Source of the DNA: Xenoacremonium recifei
Lineage: Eukaryota; Ascomycota; Sordariomycetes; Hypocreales; Nectriaceae
Length of the DNA: 64,000 nucleotides
Direction of reading: 5' to 3'
NCBI GenBank assembly: GCA_012184525.1
Contig: WOFQ01000044.1
Span: forward strand, 1-64,000
Shown: piece after piece, positions 31,901 to 44,253 of the stretch
How positions within the stretch are numbered: position 1 is the first letter of the stretch
How the letters are laid out: every line of letters starts with the position of its first letter
Notes under the pieces: generated by a model
Database searches by the model: none
Seen by the model: only the letters and a program-made list of their open reading frames with translations
Told to the model about the DNA's origin: nothing
Program-made: the position numbers and the translations under genes

Positions 31901-34900
31901 ACGGGCGGTAGGCATTGAATTGAGTGCTCCAGAAATCCTCCACGTCTTCTGGCAGATCCATTGCCGCTTGAAGAAACGGGGAATAGGGTACCGGATCTGG
32001 GAGCTGCTCGCCACGAGCCAAACACTCAACTTCCGCCCACAGGTTGCCCATTGCCACTCCGTCATAGAGAGCATGATGGCAGATAAATGACAGAAATACC
32101 GAGCCTCTGTATCGGAAGAGAGCAAGTGATATTGGAGGCCGGTATGAATTGACGGGGTCTGGAAGGTTGTTCAGGTGCTCAAGGCTAGCCACATCGAATG
32201 ACGGGCCGTGAATGTCAAAGGTCAACCAAGGGATGTTGCATCGCTTGAGAATAACTTGTGCAATTGCTTTGTTGACGTCTTCCGTTGTGACAAAACAAGC
32301 CCGCAGGATCTCATGTCTGTGAATCATCGTCATCCAGTAAGATTTCATCTCCTCGGGTTCTGTATGGAGGCGCAAAAGTGTTCTGTTGTAGTAGCTTGAC
32401 TGCCCACGAGAGAGCATAGCTTCTTGCAGTGGTGTACAAGGAAGTACATTCTCAACTTCCAATGATACTTTCGCAAACCGTTCTGTGACATTGCTGATGA
32501 ATGACCCAGGGAAGAATTTCTGCTGGGGTTTGTCGGGGTGGCTCCCTTGGAGATCTAAGAGATGTCGTGATAATTGGGCAATACTCTGGTATTTCAGAAT
32601 ATCCGAAACAGCAACTCTAGCATTTAGCTTGGAATTAATGTTTCGAGCAAGATGGATTGCCGAGACAGAGTCGATCCCAAGCATAGCAAACGGGGTCCAG
32701 CGTCCAAAATCTTGTCTGGGTGTGCCTGTTGCCGAGGAAATCACCTCTGCCAGGAGAGTTTCAGTGGAACTCCAATCACTTGATGAGTCAATATCTTGTC
32801 TGGAGCTGACAACACTTTCAAGATAAGAAAGGCCGAAACGTCGGAAGCTTGCCTGAAGCAACCGTTGGTCAACCTTACCACTAGAAGTAAGCGGGATGCT
32901 GGAAACCGGAATGAGGTACGATGGCACCATGTAGGTAGGCAATCGAGATTGTAACACCGCAAGAAGAGTCTGGTGCAACTCCGGCTTGGGCTCGAGCTCT
33001 TTGAAATGTCCGGTGCTCCCAGTAGGAACATAGAAGGAAGCCAGTTGATCTTGCGCATCCGGATCTCGCCGCACCAGAAGTGTAACTGCGGAGCGCACCA
33101 GGTCGATGGAAGTAGCCACTTTGTTCACTTCAGACGTCTCAATACGTTGGCCTCGAAGCTTGACCTGACCATCCATTCGGCCCAAGATCACAAGGGTACC
33201 GTCGGGAAGCATTCTGCCCAAATCGCCCGTCCTGTAGAGTCTACCGTAGCGGGGGTGATCGATGAATTTTTCGGATGTCAGTTTTGGCATATTCAGATAT
33301 CCTTGAGCCACTTGATCGCCGCCGAAGCATAATTCTCCCACCCAACCGATGGGTGCAATTTCTAGGGAATCGGCGAACAGAACAAAAGTTGAGGTGCCAC
33401 GCAATGCATAGCCGAGATGTTCGATATGGTCTCCCGCTTTCATCGGTTTTACGGTACAGATGTTTGTTGTCTCGGACGGTCCATATCCCTGCCAGAGCCT
33501 TTCACCCCAGCTATCGAGTACTTTTTGAGTCATGGGCTCTCCAGAAGTGACCAAGAACTCTACGTCAGGGACCGTTCTGGGGTCTATCAATGACGCCACG
33601 GTTGGTGTCATACTCAGGTGTGTGACGCCTAGTTTTCGAATGGCGAGTTCCAGATCCTCGAAGAGGGTATCATTCATCCCCGAGCAAAGACACATGCCCG
33701 TTATCCACGTGAAGAATATCTCAAACACAGAGACATCGAAGGCCTGGGAACAGCTCTGCAATAGTCGAGGCCGAGGACTAACCCTTGAGGGGTAGAGCGA
33801 CTCGAGGTGTGAAATATTGGCCATGATGTTGCCTTGGGTAACGGCAACACCTTTCGGTACACCAGTTGTCCCTGAAGTGTAGATGACATAGGCAATTCGG
33901 GAAGGATCCGGAAGTACTGAGAGATTCTTCCGCGAGAGCTCAGCCAATCTCGCGTTTCCAAGATTGACAAAATGAACCGCGGGTATAGATGCGAAGGAAG
34001 TTGATGATTTCTCATCTACCAAGCAATGCTGAACCTGAGACTGCTCCAGGATGTCCTTGACACGAGCAAACGGGGTTGAGGGCAGGAGCGGCAAGTAACC
34101 ACAGCCAGTCTTCAAAATCCCCAGGATGGAAGTGTACAATAGGGGCGATTTGTCCATGATTATGGCAATCACTTGGCCTGCCTTGGCGCCGAGCTCTTGG
34201 AGGTGCCATGCGACCTGATTTGCATCTCCATTGAGCTGTTCAAACGACATTGTAGTGGTCTGATCCATGGAGAGTGACTCAGCAAAACGTAGAGCATCTC
34301 GCTTTGGGTCCTTGCTCGCAGCTTCTTCGAATCCTCTCGCCAGGTCTGAGACTTCGGTGTATACTTCAGGCAACGTATTGAACACAGATGGTGTGTTCTC
34401 GATAACCTTTTGAGTTGCTCGCACATCAAGGTCTGGATTCTCAAGAATTGAAAGGCTCAATGTCTCAAATTGCTCGTAGAACCGTTCAATAACGTCCCGG
34501 GAGAATTTTGACGCCTGATAGGTCACTTGTAAGGTGAAGCCGTCATCAACAGGCTCAACTTCGAAGAGAAGTGGTGTTTCTAACCGATCAAGGTGCTGTG
34601 TCTCCTTGATCAGGTTTTGACGCCTCATGTGGCTTTCCAGCGACTCTTGGTACACAAATAGGACATCATAGAAGCTTTCGCCCGGCTTTAAGCCTGCAAG
34701 CTTCTTGATTTCCGCTAACGACAATACACAATGTTTCATGATATCCCGGTTGGCGGAGTGCAGGTTGTGCAGAAGCGCTGCCGTCGTATCCATGCTGCTC
34801 AGATCTGTTCTCAATGGCAAAGACGCAATGCAAGGTCCAATGATCCTCTCGATTCCAGCAATCGGAATAGTCCTCCCAGATGTGACAGAGCCGATAACAA

Positions 34901-37657
34901 CATCTGGCAAGCCCAGGACTCCGCTCCACAGCAGGGATAACGAGGCTTGGAAGAGAACTTGTGGGCTACAGCCAACCTTTGCAACTCCGTCGTCGACTTG
35001 TTGCCGAGAAATGCGCATTTGCCGCTGCACCGAAAAGATTTGACTCGTTTTAGTTGGCCTGGACTGCACTTTCGGGAATGGAACTTTGTTCCAGCCCTGG
35101 AGATGCTTCGTCCACCAAACCCGAGCCGCATCATCTACCTCCTGCGTGAGATGATTATAGTAGAACCTCGTGATCTTGGAAAATCCTGGGCGAGACGCAA
35201 TGTCTTCTCCGATAAGAATCCCGGAAAGGTCTCGAAGGAGACTATCCATAGACCATCCATCATAAATTGAGTGATGTATTTGGATTAGTATTCGTGGACC
35301 GTTTGTCTGATTGGATTCTTGGATCTGAACATGGAGAGGTTTGAGGTAGTCTTCTGCTCCATACATGGAGTCTTGGGCGTGTAACCGATCAACAATGCTT
35401 ATTTGACTTTCCGGGGGTTCTCTAAAAACCACCTGGACGAACTGGCCTTTCCAAGTCGTGAATCCAGCACGAAGGATCTCGTTTTGGCTCATCAGTTTGT
35501 AAAAGGCGTTTGAGATATCCTCAACCGTGAAATTGGATGGAGCTTCAAGCTCAATTTCGTTGCAGTATGCACTTGGGTTCTGTGCCGTCTCTGCCAGCAT
35601 AGCTGATTGAAGAGGAGTGCAAGGGTATAGCTCTTCGATCAGCTCCTTGAGATCTTGTATGGAAGCTGACTCTTGGCACAGTTCTTCCAGTTGAGCTTTG
35701 AAACTGATTTCTTTGAGATCAAATCTGTTGCTATTTCCGGTTGGCAGGGCTCGGGCTGCGAAAAGTATATCAGCCACCGTCCTCATAGCCAGAACTTGTG
35801 TCGAAGTCAGGTCAAATTCGAATTCTCGGAGCTTGGAGGCTAGTTTAATCGCCTTCAGTGAGTCGAGGCCTGCAGCGGCAAGGGTCGTCGATTTGTGGAC
35901 GCTGATGTCCAGAATCTCCGAGACGATACGTATAATCTCTGCCTCAAACTCGTTGGTGGGTAGGTCCGTCGGGTCCCCAGTCATCTTTGATTTCTGCATT
36001 TCGTAGTCTGCTTTCAGCCTTTTCCGGTCGACTTTGCCGCTGGGTAATCGAGGAAATTCTTCCATTAATACCACCTCTCCAGGGACCATGTATTGTGGCA
36101 GCCAATCTTTGCATCTGCCGAGGACATTCTCCTCGAGAACACCGGAATCAACAGCGCAAAATACCACGAGAATTGCGTTAACGACCGCCGCTACCGCGCT
36201 ATGACAGCCAGAAGTTCGTAAGACTGCTTGTTCCACTTCTCCAAGCTCAAGGCGCTGGCCTCGAAGCTTAACCTGGCCATCCGACAAGCGCCCAAGGCAT
36301 TCAAGAGTTCCGTCGGGAAGAAGACGAGCCTTGTCGCCGGTTCGATATATCCGGCCGTAAGGAGATGAAATGAAAACGGAGTCTGTTTGCTCTGGGCGAT
36401 TGATATAGCCTGTTGCCAATTGATATCCGCCCACCGCAAGCTCTCCCACCTCGCCTAGCGGGAGAATCTTGGGCTCAGAGTTGCCATCTCCAGACTCTGT
36501 TGTTTCAATCACGAAACACGAGACGGTGTCGAGAGGTATGCCGATGTTTCCTGTTGACGAACTAGACGAGAAGGCCGGTTGCAGTGTACTATGGATAAAG
36601 TTAGGTCACTTATCGAGAGTCGTGAAGGGTTGCTCCTTTACCAATGAATTGTAGCCTCAGTTGGGCCGTACATGGCCCAAAGCATGCTTGGTCGCTCCTC
36701 GTCTCCGCCGAATTCCTCTACGACTGGCGCATTCAGCATTTCGCCGATCGTCAGAAGTAATTTCAAGTTTGGAGCATTTTCTCGTTTCCTGAGCAAACTC
36801 CCAGCTACAGTGGGTGTCAGCTCGCAAGCATCAATGTCCATTGATCTTAAGACGCTCGGAAGGTCGTTAAGCATCTCTGCCCTACGGACCGACACGAGAG
36901 TACTTCCTCGGAAGAGAGGGAAGAATATTTCAAAGACGGAAACATCGAAGGTGGGAGCAGCAAACTGCAGGAACCGTGAAAACGACGGGATGTGCTTATC
37001 ATGGGCCAAAAGAGCCTGGGTCGCGGCAACATGGGATATTCCAACGCCTTTGGGCGTCCCCGTCGATCCGGAAGTATACATGACATATGCGAGGTCGTCA
37101 GGGGTTGGTATGCGCCGCTCAGGAGAAGCATCAGTCAGCTCTATGTTGCCATCTTCAAGATGATCCTCGTCTTGGTCTTCTGTGTCCGCGACGAGAATAG
37201 ATGCGTCTACATCGTTGGGGAGTTCTGACGCGAGCTCCGCTGATACCAACACCACAGCAGCAGAGACATCTTGAAGGATAAACCTTACTCTCTCGGGAGG
37301 TGCGTCAATGTTTAGAGGGCAAAACGCGCCTCCCGCTTTCAGGATGGCCAGAAGTGAGATGTACAGGAGAGGGGACTGGTGAATTAGAACAGGAACGACG
37401 AATTGATGTGTTTCGGTGGGTGTTGATCCAGTTCTATACCTCGCGATACGAGCTGCAAGTGCATCGGCAGCATCATGCAGTTGTTGGTAGGTCAGAGACA
37501 GGCGTTGGCTGTTGCCCAAGTAGTCCAGCGCCATTGCTGGGCTCGGAGGGTGAACAAGCTGGTGAAGGAGACCAGGACCGTGAAGCCTCGACGCGCTCGC
37601 GTTGAGGATAGACAGCCCTGAGGAGTCCATCGTGGCATTTAGTCGAGGATGTTTCAT
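22949..37657 (-). CDS. sidC/NPS2-like: ferrichrome/ferricrocin-type siderophore NRPS, 4864 aa
   Basis: It assembles a cyclic hydroxamate hexapeptide that chelates Fe(III), probably intracellular ferricrocin. Three exons: 37657-36642, 36588-23148 and 23086-22949; introns of 53 and 61 nt join cleanly (MYGPTEATIHC; KTDFP-LALDI). Domain order read from core motifs is A1-T1-C1-A2-T2-C2-T3-C3-A3-T4-C4-T5-C5-T6-C6. The A domains are at about 30-535, 1090-1590 and 2700-3205, with YTSGSTGTPKG, YTSGTTGVPKG and YTSGTTGTPKG. The carrier serines are 582, 1646, 2191, 3269, 3816 and 4373. There is no thioesterase; the last C domain (HHALYDG at 4563-4569) probably cyclises, as in other fungal NRPSs. Three A domains, repeated T-C units at the end and a neighbouring SidA gene are the signature of ferrichrome synthetases. 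The exact peptide (ferricrocin or ferrichrome) cannot be read by eye. Confidence 0.93.
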
Positions 37658-40600
37658 TGCTGATTTGTTTTCGTTATATTAAGGTACAACTCGAGCTTGG
37701 GTATCATTTGGTGATGACGGGAAGATGTCGACTTATAAGTCGAGAGGATAGATGCTGCAGGCCAGCAGCAGCAACAAACAAAAAACAATGCGGCGATAGC
37801 TACGGTAGCCTCAACAATAGCGACGATAGCAAAGGCGATTTGGAGAACGCAGGAACCGCATCTAGAAGGACGGCCCTTTTGGGTAGCTCACAGGCAGTCA
37901 TGCGCCTCTGTCCGGGGCACAATTCTCCCTGCAACCACGCCATCAACTAAGATTGGGTGGACCAACATCAGGCTCCTCAGAGCTCTGGCCTCGAGACCAC
38001 GCTTGCCAGGAGCCCACTGCGAATAAGCGGAATCCAGGCCCGGGACGGAGCGGCGGGCGAGCAGCGGGCTGGGGGCAGACCGACGGGCCGTCGAATGAGA
38101 AGCACGGCAAAGCAAGATCTCGTCAGCCGGAGACGAAACGGGAGCGCGATGATTCGCCGAGGGCCCTGGCTAGGTTAGACAGGCTGGGCGAACGCAGTTC
38201 GTTTGGCTCGAGACGGGCTGAGACAAGGCGGGACAAGATGGGATAGGTCGAGGATCGATTTGGGGGTGAGGGGGGGGCGTGCAGAGATGCACACGATTGC
38301 AGGAGATGTGACGGCAAACGAGGGGCAGGCAAGCCAACGGACCTCTCAGCGTCGAGGAATTACTCAGCGTTGGTTCAGCATGCGGCGCGATCTCAGGTAA
38401 TGATGACCGCCATGACCGTGAGACACGTTTTTCGACGATGTAAGTTGCAAACCTAGTCCGCCCTATGCGGCCGCGTGTGTCCCAACCCCAAGTCTGGTCC
38501 GCGGGATGGTGTATTGGGTGGATCGCAGAGGTGGGATGTCGAAAAGACCGAGCCCCTCGGATTTTGCAGCGTGGCAGCTCGGAGATGGAAGATGGCACAG
38601 GAATGTGATGATGATGACTCGGTCGTGGCTGGGAGATGCACGATGCGTGACGGGACGTGGTGTGAGGCTGCGTGATGAAGGACGGCGGCTGATGGGCAGC
38701 TAGCCAGCCTCTCCATGAGCGGGAAGATGATCTGCCCGTGCAGGCACCGCGTCCTTCCTGTAGGAGGCCCGATTCGGCGATTGGGGGTGGGATGGCGATG
38801 GCTTCGTTTCTTGATGGAGACTCGTCCGGAGGAGTCGTGAGCGTAATCACCGGGATTTTGTCCGACACTGGGTGGCGTTGGAGCTGGGATGAGCGTGGGA
38901 TGATGGTGGCTTCCAGCCTCCGATGCTCTTGGTCCTAATCCTAGACGCCATCAGCGAAGCCGTCCAGCGGGAATGGGCGTTTCTGGGGCGGTAGGTTGGG
39001 CTGGTCTAACGCGGAGGACAAATCGATGAATCGTTGCGTTCCATGCGAATCGCAATGGCGTCACGACTTTTGCTGTTAGGAGATCAACGGGTCGAGCAGC
39101 TAACATGGGGTTATTATTAGCTTGCTCCGCTCGCTACAACGGCGGATGCTGGTGATTGAGGCGTTGGTTCGTCAGTGAAGGGATTTGGGAACGCCTCATC
39201 CTCTGTGCCTGGTGTCGGTCCTGCTATCTTGCCTTCCTAGGTGCCTTCCTCGCAAAGAAGTCATCGGTCGCTCTTGCTTCGACACAAAGCAACCGGACAG
39301 TCAGCCTCGTTGTTTATTTAGACTTCCACGAGAGACAAGCAAGCACCTATCCAGATCTCTTATTTCCCATACTATCGAGCACATGCACAAAACGACAGCT
39401 CACTCAAGGGTCTTTGGCCATGTGGGAAAGCGCAGCTACCCTGGCCCAAGGATGCGGGAGGACCCCTGCTACCGAAGTCCGATCGGACGCCGCTTATTAC
39501 TGCAATAGCAAAGCAAGGCACCGGCCTCGTGTCCTGCAGTCACAACTCCACGGCCACCACCCAACAGCCAAGGGTCAGGACGAACAAGATCGACCAAAGT
39601 CTGGTACATACCAACTTGCCATGCGCGGACCTGGTCTGTTATCTACATTCAGGGAGCAGCACTTGGGGATGGGTCTCTTTATCTTCCCCTCACTGTTGGC
39701 TATGCATCGGCGCCACGTGCAATTCACGAACTACAGGGCGGCTAAATGAAGAGCAGCGATATGATCCATAAAGAGGAGGTACCAGCCAGATGGGCGCTAA
39801 GCTGGAATTCAGAAGGTCAGTGCCGGGCTACATATTGCTTACCGATCTGAAACCCTTCTTCCCAAAGGAGGATCGCAAACTAGAAGTGCATCTCCTCCAT
39901 GCCGTGTTGGTTTAGCCGGAGAACCCTATCGATGCGAGGGATGAACAAGCGGGCGCACGAGCACCAAGCCTGAGCCATCTAACTATTTCGATTATCAACA
40001 CCGAAGAAACGAGTGGAGTTGGGAAAGAGAAGAACCAGGAGAGATCATGTCTGCGTGAGAGGGAAAGCGCCAACTAAGACACGTAAGCCCTGAACGGTGT
40101 TGAACGACGCCGTCACGTCCTCCGGAGCAACATTCCTCTTCTAGTCCTGCTGCATTGCAGGCTAAGTCATGAGTCCAAACCTCATGGAGCGGAAAAGGCC
40201 AATGCTAAGCATCATTCGGTCTTGCTTGAATTCGGGTTTGCCGGACTTCTTAACAAGATTCGTTTCTCAAGGGTTGGATGAGTTGCCCCCATGAGCAAGA
40301 GAGAGCGCCAAGACGAATATACAAGGAAGCTGATCAACACACTAAGATCAGACAGCACAAACAAAATCATACGAAAGTCGAAATACAACGGATGGAAATC
40401 CGTCCATTTCCGAGCGGTGTCAGACCGTTCGGAAAGCCTACATCCCGTTCTCGTGGGTTTGCGTGGGCGTCTGCGTGGGTGCCCTCCGCAACGAGCCGAA
40501 GGACCGGGCGATGTGGGCAGCTGTCCGTCGGGGTGGTTCCAGATATTGATACCGAATAGAGTAGGCGGATCGAATCTCCTGTGAGATGAGAAGCTAGGAC

Positions 40601-41842
40601 GACGAAAAAGCTGGGAGGTTGGTTCATGAGCAGCTCCAAATCGTCGGGACTGGCCGTCTTGTCTCAGCCCATTCCTGATCGTGGAGTGTTCCAGTTGAAG
40701 ATCACGGTTGCCAGTCTGTGTGTACAGACCCTGTCCTGGAACCTACCGCCGATGCGTGGAAGTGGATAGAGGAGTGAATCGAGGTGATGATGCCGCGGCA
40801 TACAACAACTGTGTGTCAGTTGATCAACGCTTGTCTGTACCTCCGGAACAAGGGACGAATGGAGCCACGCCATGGCCCACAGGCGCAGGCAGGTGGCAGA
40901 AGAAGATATTTTCATCCTCTGTGGCCCAAGGGTTTCCAATCTCCGCCACGTTGACAAACGGCATGGAGTACTCGGACGGGACCAAGTACGGCATGGTTAC
41001 AGTCTATGTGGATAGTCCTCATGGCTCTAGCATTCGAGGGACATTCAGAACTTCCTGCTGCGGGCAAATACGACGATGATCCCTGAGGCGGCGAGGAATA
41101 GTAGTCTCAAAGATGCACTCATGATGCGAGCCGCGGCTCCATGGACGTGGGCGGCGTGGGGTTTCGGACCGGAGATGTCCACGATGGTCTGTCTAGTCAA
41201 GGACTTCCTTGGAATGGAATCCTCAACTCACTGCTCCGGATGAAATAAAGCCAGGTGGCTTACGGAGAAGGATGGAGAACTTCGGTACTTGAACGGCTCA
41301 GCAAAGGACGCTACAGCACCGGTCGGTACTTCGAGGTGACATGCCGGTGCTTTTTTTGTGCGCAAGTGGGCACAAGATCGTCTGAGAGACATTTCGACGA
41401 CGTGTTTCATAAGCTCAAGTGGCAGCTTCATTGCGTGGCCGGAGCAAGTCTGGCCGGGGTATGATCAGCGGTGTCGCAGGTCCGGCTTCCACCACAGAAT
41501 CTGATCGGTCATGAGGGTTTTCTTTTCTGGGGCTTCGGCTTCTTCGAAAGGTTATCTCACAAATCGCATTAATTCAAGACCAGCGCGGATGCCGAGGAAT
41601 CGAAGTCGTGCCATGGCTGCAGGCTCTCGTTTGGTACCATTCAACGCCATAGGCTCACTCAACTCTCGAAGGCTGCGGCACGGTAATTAGAGCATGCCGG
41701 CTCATCAGCTCCATGATGCAACATGCTTAAAAATTTTAAACGGGACACAAGAAAACTCTTCGCCTCCTCTCGATGCGACAGGGGTCTTGAGCGGAGAGTG
41801 GCTTCAAGACCCCTGGTTTCCTCGCCCGCTATGGATTAGATC

Positions 41843-42142
41843 TTATCAGATCCGTTTTATCAGATGATCAGATAATTCGCTCATCTCCACCAGAACAGAG
41901 AAGTCCTTGCGCTTTTCCTTGTTGTTCTCGTCCAATCGCTAACAAAACCAAGCTCATCCTTGGAACCGGTCGTTACGATGAGGGACGGTTTCTTGCTCGG
42001 CTGCAATGGCGTATGCGGCGGCGCTCGAGAAGCCGTCATCGGCGACCATCTCCAACTTTACCATAGCGGGCTCCGTGTATTAGTTCCTTGACGATGCCCG
42101 GATCCTAGTCTAGCAAGGGGCAAGCCGACAATCTTATCTGAT
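41843..42142. promoter_or_regulatory. cluster of four ATCWGATAA iron-repressor (SreA/SRE-type GATA) sites
   Basis: ATCTGATAA occurs on the minus strand at 41843-41851 and 41857-41865, ATCAGATAA on the plus strand at 41867-41875, and ATCAGATAA on the minus strand at 42134-42142. The first three fall within 33 bp. ATCWGATAA is the published binding consensus of the fungal iron-sensing GATA repressors SreA (Aspergillus), SRE (Neurospora) and Sre1 (Histoplasma), which silence siderophore genes when iron is plentiful. The cluster lies 2.1-2.4 kb upstream of the SidA start and about 4.2 kb upstream of the NRPS start. A CCAAT box at 41932-41936 lies 56 bp beyond the triplet; the CCAAT-binding complex with HapX is the other known iron regulator. 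Confidence 0.7.
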
Positions 42143-43690
42143 CCTGCAATTGCCACCACCGACGCCGCTCCCGTCAGGACGTGTAAGAACCGCAAAGGCT
42201 AATTGGAGCTTCTACGAACTCAATCCACTGGCCGTTGACGTCGTGAGCCTCCTGGCACGAGCTCCTCTTGGCTCTCCACTTGGCTGGCTCTTCAAGGGTC
42301 TCCCAGAGCAGGGGCTTCTAGGAAAAAGAAAAAGATTCGGAGCTCGTTCACTAATGTCTGCATGAGGATATTGTTCCAGCATCAAGTGCGGATAGCGATG
42401 CGGAGAAGCCCCGGAGACAAGCGTACGTAGACACAACAATGCAGAGATTGAGGCGCGAGAAAAACAAGAATTGGACAGAAATGCAATTTCGTGCTTTTTG
42501 TGTACCACTCTAGTACCTAAAAACCAGTCTGTAGATTCAAGCGGCTTCTTCCAGAACAGGGGACACGAACCGATCTGCAGAGCCATGGACATGGATCCAA
42601 CCTAAAAGATCCCACGCAAATGGGACAGTGCCCTGACGCAGGAGGGTCGGGGGCCGCTCCGGCATGGACAACCGAGGGAGGCGAGCAAGCAGCTGGAGAT
42701 GACGGAGTCAACGGATTGAGTGGGTTATGGCTCAATGGATTCCCGGAGTACATGCACAATACCGGTCGTAGTTGGCTTGTAGAGCGGCTCTGTGATGCCG
42801 TCTGAGAAAGGATCATATGAGACGTGTGGGCTCGATGCAACCTCCCTCTGGCTTAGAGCGAGCTCGGAATCTGAAGGTGACTGCAGAGCTCGGCCAAGCG
42901 AACCCATGCGGTCGAGAATGAAGTGAATGAACCCTGCGCGACATTTTCAGAGCCTGACGGTCTGACCTGATGCTCCATCAGCAGCGTGAATGCATCCGTT
43001 TCTGATCCAGCATACCTAGATGCTTGGCGGGGGGGGAGGCGATGGAGACAGACAGAGCAGGACAGCAGCACTGGAGCTGTCCTGTATTGTGTACGTACAT
43101 ACCTGCTAACTAGAGCTCTCGAATGAAAGTACAGTAGCCTCGATGAGGGGCTCTCGCGGGGGCCGACGACCCATCAGCGGCTTTGCAGCGGCCCCCATGA
43201 GGGACCACTCACTCACTCTTCGGTTACGTTGCGGTCTATGAGAGCATCCATCTCACATGCGCCGGGATGGATCATGGACTCAGGCGCTGCTAGACTGGAT
43301 ACACTCGCACCCCCTCCCTCTCAGCAAGAGTCTCCAGCTTCGGTGCTAGTCGGCCGGCAGAAACAAGCAAGCATCCAGACCGGGTCGGCTCTAGGCTCTG
43401 GCTCAGGCTCTAGCGGCGTCTGGGTCAGGTCAACCATGCCGTTTGTCTCCCGTGGTAATTATCGATGCACGCGAATGGCGTAAGGTATGGGACGGAGTGC
43501 GTAGTCCAAACCAAGGGTTACCAAGGGTTGCGAGGTACACGGCCCAAGGTACCTCCGCCGTCTGGATACCTCAGCTTGCAGCCCGCCGCCGCCTCTTCGG
43601 ACACAGCTCTGGCCGTCTAATTAGCGATCCGGTGGCCTAGCCGTACCGACCAGACTCTGTAGATCTCGCTCGTCCCATGAGATGTATTAA

Positions 43691-43939
43691 ATGCCCGATA
43701 CCCCCCCCCTCGTCCCCCAAAGATCCGCGGTGTTTCCCCTCCAAACTCTTCTCCAGCAACCCAACCCTATGACGACTGATACTGCAGAAGGCAGCTATCT
43801 GTACCTGACCTATCTCAACCTGTGGCAGTCAGCCAACGGTCAAGCTGCACTACAACCCCAATACCTTACCCAGAACACCGAGTACATCCTCGGGACGGTC
43901 CACGAGATTACCTCCAAGACGGGTCCTTGCCGGCGTTGA
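43691..43939 (+). other. small ORF (82 codons) in the SidA leader region, uncertain
   Basis: An ATG at 43691 opens an 82-codon frame ending at 43939, 315 bp before the SidA start. From the internal Met at codon 27 onward the translation looks protein-like (TAEGSYLYLTYLNLWQ, QNTEYILGTVHEIT), but I recognise no family. If the SidA transcript begins upstream of it, this would be an upstream ORF able to limit SidA translation. It could also be chance or the end of a decayed gene. Confidence 0.2.
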
Positions 43940-44253
43940 CCTCGTTGTCTTACACGATTCCCCCACGGACATTGCCATAGAGCAACCCCCATTTGCGGCC
44001 GCTGAGTTCCTCATAGACAGGACATCTCCCGCACAAAAAAAGGAAACGGTCCGTACACAAACTCCCGCCCGTTGCCCCGCGTCGAGCCGGCGTCTTCCGT
44101 CCCGGCGTCTGCCTCCGTCTATGCATATGTATATAGATATACTGACGCCCAATTTGCAGGTTCAGGAGCGCCTCTCTTTCAGCTTAGACGACTTTCTTTA
44201 CCTCGTTATATACCCCATCAGTTTCATTTTTGTTGTTCCGGTCCTTCTCCATC

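Larger units (their letters stand above)
37658..44253. promoter_or_regulatory. 6.6 kb divergent intergenic region between siderophore NRPS and SidA
   Basis: The NRPS is transcribed leftward and SidA rightward from this region. Many short frames cross it on both strands (the largest at 38170-38868, minus, and 39156-39749, plus), but they are Arg/Ser/Pro-rich, lack family motifs and mirror each other, so none is called. Four perfect iron-responsive GATA sites lie at 41843-42142 (separate entry). Simple GATAG/GATAR words also occur just upstream of the NRPS start (37742-37835), but not the full consensus. Confidence 0.6.

Noticed and set aside
38170..38868. A 232-codon minus-strand frame upstream of the NRPS
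   Set aside because: The translation is Ser/Pro/Arg/His-rich without domains, and comparable frames exist on the other strand at the same place.
39156..39749. A 197-codon plus-strand frame in the siderophore intergenic region
   Set aside because: No family motif, irregular composition and no supporting splice or context signal.
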